Source of the DNA: Actinomyces marmotae
GTDB lineage: Bacteria > Actinomycetota > Actinomycetes > Actinomycetales > Actinomycetaceae
Assembly: GCF_013177295.1 (NCBI RefSeq)
Contig: NZ_CP053642.1
Span: forward strand, 1,984,001-2,048,000
Reading direction: 5' to 3'
DNA length: 64,000 nt
Shown: positions 26,123-34,785 of the stretch, piece by piece
Position numbering within the stretch: the first letter of the stretch is position 1
Layout: every line of letters starts with the position of its first letter
The notes under the pieces: model-generated
What the model was told of the DNA's origin: nothing
What the model saw: the letters and a program-made list of their open reading frames with translations, nothing else
Databases searched by the model: none
Position numbers and translations under genes: made by a program

Positions 26123-27892
26123 ATGCACCTGGTCATGCTCGAGACGAACGGCAACCAGCGTTACATCTTCTCCTCACCGCGCCTGCGGGAGAGTATCGGA
26201 GCCTCCTACCAGCTGACGCGGTTGAGGGAGTGGACGGAGGATGCCCTTCGTGACACCGGCGTCTCAGCCGACTGGCGGTGTGTGCACCCCCCTGCCCAGG
26301 ACAGGGACACGGAAACGGACGCGCAGTGGGTCTCCCGCTCCTCCGGAAAGGTCATCCTCCGGGTCGACACGCAGCCACAGGCCAGGCACATCATCGGGCA
26401 CGTCACCCGCCAGGCCCTTGCCCAGGCGCCAGGCATGGACGTCTCCGGGGTCATGGTGAAGATGGATGGTGACCACGTCACCGCCACAGACCTCAAGGCC
26501 GTGCACGCCCGGGCCGCCGAGTACGCCCTCTCCCGCCCTCCTGCGCTCGCCCGTTTCTCCCAAATGCCCTTCCTCGCCCGCGCCAAGGACTCCGTTCTAC
26601 CGGCGGCACCTCCTCTGGGCGTCAAAGGCGAGGCACAGACGGACCAAGAAGAGGCTCTGTCCCTCCCCGCTCGGGTCAAACGGCACCTGGCGCTGACGTC
26701 CAAGGAGAACCTGCTCGACCGGGTACGGGAAGGTGGCCTGCCCGATGACCAGCTCGCCCGGGACGTTCCGAAGCTGGAGAGCCTGCTCCAGCCGCAGGCG
26801 TCCGAGGACTCCTCCGCCCTGTCCAAGATCGCCGTCATTCATATCGACGGCAACGGCGTCGGCGCCATCATGAGCCATCTCGATAAGGCGATGGAGCGGG
26901 TGCCGCCCGGTGACTTCACGGACGTCGTCGGCTGCGAGCGGAACGATCCCGACGCCCTGCGGTGCTTCCTCCTGACGGTCAACGAACACCTGGACACGGC
27001 CGTCGGACAAGCCTTCGTCGACGCGTGTCAGGACGTCGCCACCTGGGCGCAGGCCGACGCCGAGGCAGCTGGACGGGCGAGCACCGCTGTGCCTGTCGTC
27101 CCCGTCATCCTGGGTGGCGACGACGTCACCGTCATCACCAGCGGCGACTACGCCCTGCCCTTCGCCGCCGCCTACCTCAGGCATTACGAGCGCCACACCG
27201 GCGAGGACACGCTGCTCAGTCACCTCAGCACTCTCGACGAGGCCGGGCTCCACGTCGCCCCGATGACCGCAGCCGCCGGCGTCGCCATCACCGGCCGCAA
27301 CTACCCCTTCCACATCGCCTACGACCTGGCCGAGCGACTGGTCGCCATGGCCAAGACAGTCGGCAAGGCATCTGCTCCCACGCGCTCAACGCTGAGCTAC
27401 CACGTCCTGTTCGACTCCACGGTGCTCGACGCCGAGCAGCTTCTGCGCTCCTACGAGTCCTTCACCACCCGCCCCTTCCTGCTGCGTGACGACGCTCAAG
27501 ACCGCGAGGGCCAGACATCATGGCCCACGATCTGCCAGCGGCTAGGTGCGTTCCGGGAGCACGTCTCAACGGAGGCGGAATCGGGCGCGGGATACTTCCC
27601 CAGGACGCGGGCCACGCGCATTCGCCGGATCCTGTCCGACGCCGCACAGGCGAAGCAGGCGGGTGACAACGCCCGCGCCGAGGGCCTTCGCAAGAGGGCC
27701 CAGAACGAGTGGGAGGACGCGCAGGAGGTCCTCGGCTCTGACCTCACCAAGGCTATCGGTGACATCCGCTCACTCTTCGACCTCCTCGAGCTCGCCGACC
27801 TCCTCCCCGACTCCTACCTCTCCTACCTCAGCAACCCCATGCCCGACGTGGAGCCCTCCACCGTCACACGTCCCGCGGAGGACCACGCATGA
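26123..27892 (+). CDS. cas10: Cas10-like large subunit, type III-D-like, HD-less
   Basis: A 589-residue Cas10, short for the family because it lacks an N-terminal HD nuclease. It opens MHLVMLETNGNQRYIFSS...LRESIGASYQ, typical of this Cas10 branch. The first palm domain carries IHIDGNGVGAIM (about residues 239-250) and the second the cyclase motif GGDD (about 331-334, VILGGDDVTVI). The C-terminal 120 residues are helical and correspond to the Cas11-like D4 domain. With GGDD intact it should make cyclic oligoadenylates on target RNA binding. GAGGAG precedes the ATG at 26123. Its stop overlaps the next start as ATGA. Confidence 0.85.
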   Translation: MHLVMLETNGNQRYIFSSPRLRESIGASYQLTRLREWTEDALRDTGVSADWRCVHPPAQDRDTETDAQWVSRSSGKVILRVDTQPQARHIIGHVTRQALAQAPGMDVSGVMVKMDGDHVTATDLKAVHARAAEYALSRPPALARFSQMPFLARAKDSVLPAAPPLGVKGEAQTDQEEALSLPARVKRHLALTSKENLLDRVREGGLPDDQLARDVPKLESLLQPQASEDSSALSKIAVIHIDGNGVGAIMSHLDKAMERVPPGDFTDVVGCERNDPDALRCFLLTVNEHLDTAVGQAFVDACQDVATWAQADAEAAGRASTAVPVVPVILGGDDVTVITSGDYALPFAAAYLRHYERHTGEDTLLSHLSTLDEAGLHVAPMTAAAGVAITGRNYPFHIAYDLAERLVAMAKTVGKASAPTRSTLSYHVLFDSTVLDAEQLLRSYESFTTRPFLLRDDAQDREGQTSWPTICQRLGAFREHVSTEAESGAGYFPRTRATRIRRILSDAAQAKQAGDNARAEGLRKRAQNEWEDAQEVLGSDLTKAIGDIRSLFDLLELADLLPDSYLSYLSNPMPDVEPSTVTRPAEDHA

Positions 27893-29871
27893 GCAACCAG
27901 GCAGCCCCTGAGATTCCCGTGACCATCACCTTCCACTCCGACTGGGGAGTGTCCACCGGGGCAGGTATTGCGGGCGGTGTGAACGCCGTCGTCGAGAAGG
28001 ACGAGCGAGGTCGGCCGGTAGTACGGGGCACCGTCATCACCGGTGCCGTGCGAGAGCAGGCCTTCGTCGTCGCCGAGGCTCTCGACGGCGCTGCGACCGG
28101 GGCCTGGCAGTCCTTCATCGAGGCGCTCTTTGGTAAGGCTGAGCGTTCCCGCCTCGTCTCCTTCAGCGATGTGCGGCTGCCCGACAGCGGTTCCTCGGAC
28201 ACAACGGACACAACAATCCATGAGGTCGTCTCTTTGTCCGTCGATCAGGACACGGGGACAGCGAAGAAGGACCACCTGCGCTTCTTCGAGCGTGCCAGGG
28301 CCTGCACGCTTCATGGCACTGCCACCCTGGTGGACACTGACACCTTCGGGCATTCGGTGTCATGGACCGATGACCAGCGCCAGGCCGCTGAGTTCGTCCT
28401 GGCTCTGTCCGGTCTGCTCGTGCGAGCCATAGGTTCGCACCGCTCCGACGGCGACGGGCTGTGCGACGTCCGCATCGGTCCGGCGGCCGCCGTCGAGGGC
28501 CGTAAGGCGGCGGAAACCTGGTGCCGCGAGCAGCTGCAGAACTCGGCTGATGCCCCACCCGAGCCCCCGGCCCCAGACGTATCCGCGGCCGAGGCTCCCG
28601 TCATCTGCGCCGAGGCCCGGCTGAGCCCCCACGGGGCGAACGGCGGGGTTCTGTACCAGGCGAGCCTTGACCTCGTGCTGCGCTCCCCGGTCATCTCCTA
28701 TGAGGTGCCCTTCTCCAGCGAACTGAGGTCCTTGGACTTCGTTCGCGGAACGGCTCTGCTGCCGCTCGTCCACCGCCGACTGCGCAAGGCCTTCGGCTCC
28801 CAAGAACTCGTACGTGACGCCGTCGTCAACGGCGACCTCCTGGTCTCGGACGCCACCGTCGTCGTCGACGGGGTTCAGGGCCTGCCGGTGCCACTGGTGC
28901 TCTCCAGTCCCAAGGTGGCCACGGCAGCGTCTGCCACTGTTGAGGAGCGTGATACCGACGACGCCGCCGCACCTCGCCCCCGCACCGCCGTGCTCAACAG
29001 GTTGCGCTCCGGAGAGCCGGCCGAGCCCCACAAGCCTCTGCGCAGTGGCTACGTGTTCCCGGGCCTCGTACCCGCGGGGTCGAACCGCACCGGTGGCCTA
29101 GCGGGAGCGATCGGCGCGCCGGCACTTCTCGGTCGCCAGTCCAGTGCCCACAACCCCCTCACCGGTGCGGCCGCCTCCGGACAACTGTTCCTCACCCGCG
29201 CCCTGCCCGCCGGACTGCGCCTGCGCGCCACCGTCACCTTGAGCGAGCGCCTGCACCAGGTGATACAGGGGCGGATCACCGAGGTCTTCCCCACCAAGGG
29301 GTTGATGGAACGGGTGGGCTCCAGGCGGCTGAGCGGCTCCTACGGCCGTGTCCACTGCACGCTGGGAAGCCTTGAGCCGGCGGCAACGGCGACCGCGCCG
29401 GAGTGGGAGACGGACGGCACCACGACCCTGTGGTTCACCTCGGACGTCATCACCCGCTCGCAATGGCTCGGCCCGGGCGGCCGCGCGGAGGACCTGCTCA
29501 GGGCCTTCAAGGACGCCGGCGCCCACGTGGCTCTCGTTGACCCAAAGGGCGAGAACTTCTCCGCGGGGATCCGTCACAGGCGCGTCGACTCCTGGGCGGG
29601 GGCGGACCGTCAGCCGCGCGCCACCCGCGCGACCATCTGCGCTGGCAGTGTGCTGCGGGTGCATCCTGCCGACGGGGCTGATGCAACTGCTGTGATGGCA
29701 GTACTTGCGCGCCTGTCCGCCCTCGGCGTCGGCGAGCTCACCGCCCAGGGTTTCGGGCGCTTCGTCGTCGCCCACCCACTGTTGGCGAAGGAGAGCCTTG
29801 CCCTGGCCCCATTGGACCAAGCCGACATGATCGGGCCCGGTCCGCGATCGACGCGCCAGGAGGAGCGATGA
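27889..29871 (+). CDS. Cas7-Cas5 (Csx10-like) RAMP fusion
   Basis: A 660-residue fusion of two RAMP modules. Residues about 1-205 form a Cas7-like domain (TITFHSDWGVSTGAG, GRPVVRGTVITGAVRE, and a late AIGSHRSDGDG). A linker rich in Ala/Pro follows. Residues about 245-645 read like Csx10, the Cas5 of type III-D: LDFVRGTALLPLVHRRL, VVNGDLLVSDA, GLPVPL, and a C-terminal GVGELTAQGFGRFVV glycine-rich loop. This matches the Cas7-Cas5 portion of the Cas7-Cas5-Cas11 subunit of type III-Dv, but no clear Cas11 module follows; only about 25 residues remain. Cas5 should hold the crRNA 5' handle. It overlaps both neighbours by four bases. Confidence 0.75.
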   Translation: MSNQAAPEIPVTITFHSDWGVSTGAGIAGGVNAVVEKDERGRPVVRGTVITGAVREQAFVVAEALDGAATGAWQSFIEALFGKAERSRLVSFSDVRLPDSGSSDTTDTTIHEVVSLSVDQDTGTAKKDHLRFFERARACTLHGTATLVDTDTFGHSVSWTDDQRQAAEFVLALSGLLVRAIGSHRSDGDGLCDVRIGPAAAVEGRKAAETWCREQLQNSADAPPEPPAPDVSAAEAPVICAEARLSPHGANGGVLYQASLDLVLRSPVISYEVPFSSELRSLDFVRGTALLPLVHRRLRKAFGSQELVRDAVVNGDLLVSDATVVVDGVQGLPVPLVLSSPKVATAASATVEERDTDDAAAPRPRTAVLNRLRSGEPAEPHKPLRSGYVFPGLVPAGSNRTGGLAGAIGAPALLGRQSSAHNPLTGAAASGQLFLTRALPAGLRLRATVTLSERLHQVIQGRITEVFPTKGLMERVGSRRLSGSYGRVHCTLGSLEPAATATAPEWETDGTTTLWFTSDVITRSQWLGPGGRAEDLLRAFKDAGAHVALVDPKGENFSAGIRHRRVDSWAGADRQPRATRATICAGSVLRVHPADGADATAVMAVLARLSALGVGELTAQGFGRFVVAHPLLAKESLALAPLDQADMIGPGPRSTRQEER

Positions 29872-31589
29872 GCATCACCCGTTACGAGATGACCATCCAC
29901 CTGGTCACCGAATCTCCCCTGCACTCGGGCGGTATCGACGAGGTTGTCGACCGCTCGCGCCCGGGCAGTGAGCGTGTTGCCGTCCCGCGGCGCTTCGCCC
30001 GCGACGGCAAGGGCCACCCCGTCCTCACCGGGCGTTCTGTCAAAGGCGCGGTGCGGGCCGCCTGCGAGGAGTACCTCCACAGTGACGCCGGTGCCGCTGT
30101 GAGGAAGCAACTCGGCAGCGACTGGGAAGGCCTGTGGGGCACGACATCGAGCGGGAAGCCCCGGGCGGCCACGCTCACTTTCCACGCCGTCGACCTGGCT
30201 GAGGCAGCGCAGCGCAAGGACGGGTCCGCCTGGAAGTCCGGAACCGCTGACGCGCCAGCGACTCATCCCGTGGCGCAGAGCATTGCGCTGGCGACCCGCA
30301 CCGGGATCGCCGTGAACCGCTACTGGGGGGCCGCAGGTGACACGGCACTGTTCGAGCACGAGTACATTCCCGCCGGATGCCCCCTGACCTTGACCATCAC
30401 CGCCCAGGCCGGCAGGATGTCGACAAGTGACAAAGGGACGCAGCCGGAGGCGGATGGTCCTGAGCCGGCAACGGAGAGCCAGGTTGAGCAGCTCTTCGCC
30501 CTCATCATCGGTCTCCTGGAATCGGGACGGGTCGCTTTCGGTGGGCGCCGCAACGCCGGGTGGGGACGGGTCCGGCTGGACGCGGATGAGCCCACGTGGA
30601 CCCTCACGCGATCAAGGTTGGGGACGCGCGAGGACCTGCTGACGTGGCTGGGCGGCGGCGAGAACGTGACCAGCGCGATTGATCCGGTTGACTGCACGGA
30701 GTCGGAGCGCATACGCATCACGATCAGTTGGGACAGCCCGACCGGGATCCTCGTGGCCGAGCCTCGCCCTGAGAAGAAGGCGGAGGACGACACGCCCGCC
30801 CACAAGGGCGCCAAGGGCCAGGCTGACGACCAGCAGGAGATGATCTACACCGAGCCCTTGCGCAGCGGCCCTCAATCCAGCGCACCGTTCGTGCTGCCGG
30901 GGTCATCCGTGCGCGGAGCTCTGCGTTCCCGTGCGTCCCGGATCGCCCGGACCGTGCTGGCCGCACAGCAGTCCACCCCCATCGACGACTGGGCGGAGCG
31001 AGGGGTCCATGACCAGCTCGCGGCTGATCCGACTCTGGTCAGGGACTTGTTCGGCTCAACGGACAGGCGCGGCGCTCTGAGAGTGCTGGACACTCTGGCC
31101 AGCGGCCAGACGACGCTGCGCAAGGTGGTCCACAACGCCGGCGACCGCTGGACCGGTGGGGTCGCCGAGGGCCTCTTGTACGGTGAGAAGGTCCCCGATA
31201 CGAGATGGAAGGATCTTGTCCTTGAGCTTGATCCCAGGTCACTGCCCGGCCCGGTTGACCGCCGCCGAGCGGCCTGGTGCCTGCTGGGCCTCACGCTCGC
31301 CGAGCTCGCCACCGGCGCTCTTCCTCTGGGCAGCCGCGGGACCCGAGGCCTCGGGCAGATACACGTGACGCGCGTGCGCGTTGATGGCGGAGCCGACATC
31401 GTCGGGGAACCCTGGGACTTCATAGACCCGGGCGGCGGCGCGGCCGATCGGGACGGCGCCGAGGTCGTCTCGATCGCCAGCCAGGTGCTCAAGCGACTTC
31501 GAGCGCTGATGATCGAGCCGAACCCGGACGCCAACTGGACCGGTTGGAGCTCATACCTGTGCGAGACGAAGGAGTCCTGCCGTGACTAA
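29868..31589 (+). CDS. double-RAMP Cas7-Cas7 fusion (Cas7-2x type)
   Basis: A 573-residue backbone subunit made of two Cas7-like domains. The first (about 1-245) has TESPLHSGG, HPVLTGRSVKGAVRAACEEYL and a closing FGGRRNAGWGRVRL glycine-rich loop. The second (about 265-530) has WDSPTGILVAEPR, FVLPGSSVRGALRSR and LGSRGTRGLGQIHVTRV. They are joined by a charged linker. This corresponds to the Cas7-2x subunit of type III-Dv complexes, expected to bind crRNA and contribute target-RNA cleavage sites. The catalytic aspartates cannot be assigned without alignment. It overlaps the next gene by eight bases. Confidence 0.78.
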   Translation: MSITRYEMTIHLVTESPLHSGGIDEVVDRSRPGSERVAVPRRFARDGKGHPVLTGRSVKGAVRAACEEYLHSDAGAAVRKQLGSDWEGLWGTTSSGKPRAATLTFHAVDLAEAAQRKDGSAWKSGTADAPATHPVAQSIALATRTGIAVNRYWGAAGDTALFEHEYIPAGCPLTLTITAQAGRMSTSDKGTQPEADGPEPATESQVEQLFALIIGLLESGRVAFGGRRNAGWGRVRLDADEPTWTLTRSRLGTREDLLTWLGGGENVTSAIDPVDCTESERIRITISWDSPTGILVAEPRPEKKAEDDTPAHKGAKGQADDQQEMIYTEPLRSGPQSSAPFVLPGSSVRGALRSRASRIARTVLAAQQSTPIDDWAERGVHDQLAADPTLVRDLFGSTDRRGALRVLDTLASGQTTLRKVVHNAGDRWTGGVAEGLLYGEKVPDTRWKDLVLELDPRSLPGPVDRRRAAWCLLGLTLAELATGALPLGSRGTRGLGQIHVTRVRVDGGADIVGEPWDFIDPGGGAADRDGAEVVSIASQVLKRLRALMIEPNPDANWTGWSSYLCETKESCRD

Positions 31590-32160
31590 GGCAAGCAATC
31601 TGAACCTGCCGCCGCTGCAGTCCGGCAGGTGGAGCCACGACTGCTTACCCGCCGGCGGACTCGAGGATGTTCTGAAGCGCGCGGATAAGTGCTCAGATTC
31701 TGAGGGCCGGAAATGGCAGGGGATCGCGTATACGACTGCCGGAGCACGAGCGGTGCGCGCCGCGTCGAGTAAAGGGCTTAGCGCCACCGACGGGACACCG
31801 GTAGTGCTGGAGAGCGTCTACGAGTTGCGGCTGTGGGCTCTCGTCAAGGATGGTGACGCTGGTGTCCTTGCCCACGAGCTGCGGTGGCTCAATGGTTGGG
31901 GAACGGCGGAGATCGTCCTCCGCTGCGCGGGAGACACCTCCACCGACGCTACTGTTGCGGCACCTCAGCCCGAACGGGACACCTGTTGGTACCGCCCCAA
32001 CTCATATCTCCAGCACGGTGCGAAAGCGCCGTCCGACGCCTCCGACGCCTCCGACGCCTCCGACGCCTCCGACAAGATGACAAGCGTGGAGATCTTCACC
32101 GAGAATGATTACGGCAACGTCGTCTTCGTCGACGAACTCATGACGGGAAAGTGGGCGTGA
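31582..32160 (+). CDS. csx19: Csx19-like small type III-D subunit
   Basis: A 192-residue protein lying between two RAMP genes. Size, operon position and the ESVYELRLWAL strand with LAHELRWLNGWG suggest Csx19 (TIGR03984), the small subunit seen in type III-D complexes; the similarity is weak by eye. A four-fold Ser-Asp-Ala repeat near residues 150-164 is encoded by a 9-bp tandem repeat and is probably a flexible linker before the final strand-rich segment VEIFTENDYGNVVFVDEL. It overlaps the Cas7-Cas7 gene by eight bases and is one base from the next start. Confidence 0.55.
   Translation: MTKASNLNLPPLQSGRWSHDCLPAGGLEDVLKRADKCSDSEGRKWQGIAYTTAGARAVRAASSKGLSATDGTPVVLESVYELRLWALVKDGDAGVLAHELRWLNGWGTAEIVLRCAGDTSTDATVAAPQPERDTCWYRPNSYLQHGAKAPSDASDASDASDASDKMTSVEIFTENDYGNVVFVDELMTGKWA
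32032..32073 (+). repeat. 9-bp tandem repeat inside the csx19-like gene
   Basis: The unit TCCGACGCC occurs four times followed by a partial fifth copy, encoding (Ser-Asp-Ala)n. Slippage by whole units would keep the frame and change linker length, so it is a length-variation site rather than an on/off switch. Confidence 0.9.
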
Positions 32161-32161
32161 G

Positions 32162-34510
32162 ATGAGCAGTAAGAACAACACCCCGAAGCCCGGGTCACCC
32201 AGGAGGGCTTCGAAAGCCCCCGACCCCCAATCCCAGCCCCAGACTACGCCGGGAACTGTGCCTGGCCCTCGTAACGCGCAGGCGTTCCCGGACTTCAAAC
32301 CGTTCCACTCGGCGGTCAATCGGATTCCGGTGCTTCGGCCTCGGTCTACGAACAAGGCCGCTTCAGGAATCCTCTCCCCGGACCTCTTCGCCGACTCTCC
32401 TGCGCTCGGCCACGACCGCCTGCGCCCGGATCGCTGGTCCGGGTCGATCGACGTGGAGATGACAGTGCGCACACCGCTCGTCTTCGGCGCGCAGACGAAG
32501 GATGGCGGGAGGACCTGCGTCATCGTGCCTGTCGACGACGCGGGCAACCCGGTCATCGCGCCCACAATGGTCAAGGGGATGATCTCTCGCGCGTATGAGG
32601 CTCTCACCTGCTCCCGGTTCCGGGTCTTCTGCGGCCATGATGAGCCCCTCACTTACCGTGCGGATCCTGCGATGGCCAGCCCCCTCATCGCGGGACGCAT
32701 CACCACGGGCTCCGATGGACAGCTTGCGCTCGAACTCCTCAGAGGACGTCATGGCGACAACGACATCGGACTGATTCGCGACGACCCCGAAAAAGGGCTT
32801 GGCACGCTCATCCTCGAAGGACATCCCATCACACTCGGCCCCGGGCAGAAGGAGCCAAGCAGCCAGCAGGTCTGGATCAGATTCCGCAACCTCCTCAAGC
32901 ACGGACAGAAAGTTGGGGTTAAACTCACCCCTTGCAACGACTGTTGCATTGTCACACAGGTCTACAACCTCAGTTCCAAAGAGTTTGAAAGGTTCTTCTC
33001 GCTAACGCCGGAACAGGACGCAAAATCCTTCCTCGCCATCGGATACGTGTGCCGAACCGCACAGGATGCACACGACAACCATCCCCCATCGAAAGCCCTG
33101 TACGCCGACAAACATTACGAACGCTTCTTCTTCTCGGTTAGCGAAAGCGGCAAATTCTCGCCGGAACGCAGAATACTCACCAGCAGCGTGCTCAACGCTT
33201 ACGAGCGAGTGATTAATAGTTACCGGTCAGAGCACGCCTCTCTGGAGGGAAAGCCCAACCAACGCGTTCTCAATCGCGCATCGTCCGGTCCTGAGCATCT
33301 AGCTCCACGAGACGGCGACCTCGTGTTCGTGCGCCTCGATGATGAGAGCGGCGAAGTCGCCGAGATTCTGCCAACGATGGTGGGACGCCGATCCTACGAC
33401 CGCTCTCCGCGGGAACTCGCCGAGGAGCAGGATGTGCTCCCTCTGGCGAAGGCAGCGGAGGCGTCTCCCGCCGACCGCCTCTTTGGTTACGTCGTTAATT
33501 CCCCGGAAGATGGAGCCTCAGGCGGGGATGTTGCTGCGCGCGGCAGGATCGTCGTCGGTCCTGTCGACAGCACCGGAGCACTCGTGTCGACCAAGGAGAA
33601 GCAGCTCGCTCCTCTCCTGTCGCCCAAACCGTCGTCCGCCAGAAGATTCCTCACGGACAAGGACGGGCTGACTCCCAAGGGGGCGGACAAGAAACCTCTG
33701 CGACGAGACCAGTACTTCACTGACGGACAGTTGCTGGGGGCAGCGGCATACCCCGTGCACCGTCGGCTCCTGGAGGGAGAGGACCTCGACCCCGATGGTT
33801 TTCCCGAGCAAGCCACCACAGCCGCCCCACTAGGCGGTCAGCAGCAGAGCAATGACTCGGTCCGCCTCACGGCCCGCTCGTGGCTCGCGTCTGGCAGCGT
33901 GCTGCGCTGCACGGTGAACTTCACCAACCTGTCCTGCGATGAGCTCGGCGCCCTGGTGTGGGTGCTGACGCCGGAGAACCTTGTCCCGCCGGAGAAGCAA
34001 ACCACCGGACAAGGGATGCAGTCCCGTGCCGGTTACCTGCGCATGGGACTGGGCAAGCCCCTCGGACTTGGGACCATCGAGGTCCGTATCGCCAAGGACG
34101 GCCTGCGAGCCGTCTGCGGGGAGGATCTCGCGGGTCTATATGCGCGCCTCGATGGCTGCCTCGGTCAGGAGATGCGCACATACCCCCTTTCCCACTTCCC
34201 GCTGCCGAACGAGGACACGCTCCGAGAAGAGTCCTGGGTACGAGCCCTTCAGCGTGCCGCCTTCGGCTACACAGGCGAACCCCCGGTTCGCTACATGAGT
34301 CTGGATGAGAACAAGGAGAACAACCAGACAGAGAGTGGAAACCAGACAGATAGTGGAAATGGGGGCCCCAAGCCAGGACGCGGTCTCGCTCCCACAGACC
34401 TGTGCGCGGAGCCACCGGAGCCGATCGACATGGGTTCAGCGCCACAGCAAGGTCAGCGGAGCCAGCAGAGGCAGCGGAGCCAGCAGAGTAACCGCCGCAA
34501 ACGGAGGTAA
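32162..34510 (+). CDS. large Cas7 with insertion (TIGR03986-like RAMP, Cas7-insertion type)
   Basis: A 782-residue RAMP protein. After a disordered N-terminus of about 60 residues the Cas7 fold starts at about 85 with VEMTVRTPLVFGAQ and VIAPTMVKGMISRAYEAL, the usual RAMP helix-loop. It is then interrupted by a long middle region (about 200-580) and resumes with SWLASGSVLRCTVNF and the glycine-rich MGLGKPLGLGTIEVRI near 690. A Gln/Arg-rich tail follows. This corresponds to the TIGR03986 family and to the Cas7-insertion subunit of type III-Dv. Base composition in the middle (about 32900-33250) is visibly lower in GC than the housekeeping genes around the island. Confidence 0.72.
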   Translation: MSSKNNTPKPGSPRRASKAPDPQSQPQTTPGTVPGPRNAQAFPDFKPFHSAVNRIPVLRPRSTNKAASGILSPDLFADSPALGHDRLRPDRWSGSIDVEMTVRTPLVFGAQTKDGGRTCVIVPVDDAGNPVIAPTMVKGMISRAYEALTCSRFRVFCGHDEPLTYRADPAMASPLIAGRITTGSDGQLALELLRGRHGDNDIGLIRDDPEKGLGTLILEGHPITLGPGQKEPSSQQVWIRFRNLLKHGQKVGVKLTPCNDCCIVTQVYNLSSKEFERFFSLTPEQDAKSFLAIGYVCRTAQDAHDNHPPSKALYADKHYERFFFSVSESGKFSPERRILTSSVLNAYERVINSYRSEHASLEGKPNQRVLNRASSGPEHLAPRDGDLVFVRLDDESGEVAEILPTMVGRRSYDRSPRELAEEQDVLPLAKAAEASPADRLFGYVVNSPEDGASGGDVAARGRIVVGPVDSTGALVSTKEKQLAPLLSPKPSSARRFLTDKDGLTPKGADKKPLRRDQYFTDGQLLGAAAYPVHRRLLEGEDLDPDGFPEQATTAAPLGGQQQSNDSVRLTARSWLASGSVLRCTVNFTNLSCDELGALVWVLTPENLVPPEKQTTGQGMQSRAGYLRMGLGKPLGLGTIEVRIAKDGLRAVCGEDLAGLYARLDGCLGQEMRTYPLSHFPLPNEDTLREESWVRALQRAAFGYTGEPPVRYMSLDENKENNQTESGNQTDSGNGGPKPGRGLAPTDLCAEPPEPIDMGSAPQQGQRSQQRQRSQQSNRRKRR

Positions 34511-34785
34511 GCAGCCCCGTCAGCCGGCCCTCCGCCGTCGTCCCCATCCGTCCTGACGCCACATGCCAGGTTGGCGGGACGCCACACGCCGGGTTGGATC
34601 GACGCCATCCGACGGATCGGCCCGCCTCCGAGATCGCCCTCGACTCCGGCCTACCGCAGGTCCGAGCGGCGATGGAGGTCGATCCACACCTCCTGCTCGA
34701 CGGCGCCGTGCCAGGGACTCGCTCGCGGCCGTGGCCACGGCTCGTGTCAGCCCGCGCCCCCGGGCTCAGTTCTCGCGTCTCAGAC
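34511..34785. other. right boundary of the defence island
   Basis: No gene is recognised. The stretch carries imperfect short repeats around 34556-34610 (GACGCCACA-GCC-GGTTGG type) and, at 34765-34775, a second copy of the 11-bp CTCAGTTCTCG that also forms the hpt 3' end at 34785-34795 (20-bp period). This could be a footprint of recombination where the island joined the chromosome. Confidence 0.4.

Noticed and set aside
26123..27892. An HD nuclease domain at the Cas10 N-terminus
   Set aside because: The protein starts directly with the LETNGNQRYIF segment and no HD dipeptide in a suitable helical context precedes the palm domains.
23056..34785. A CRISPR array, cas6, cas1 or cas2 within the defence island
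   Set aside because: Reading both strands of the island and its gaps gave no spaced direct repeats and no genes of these families.
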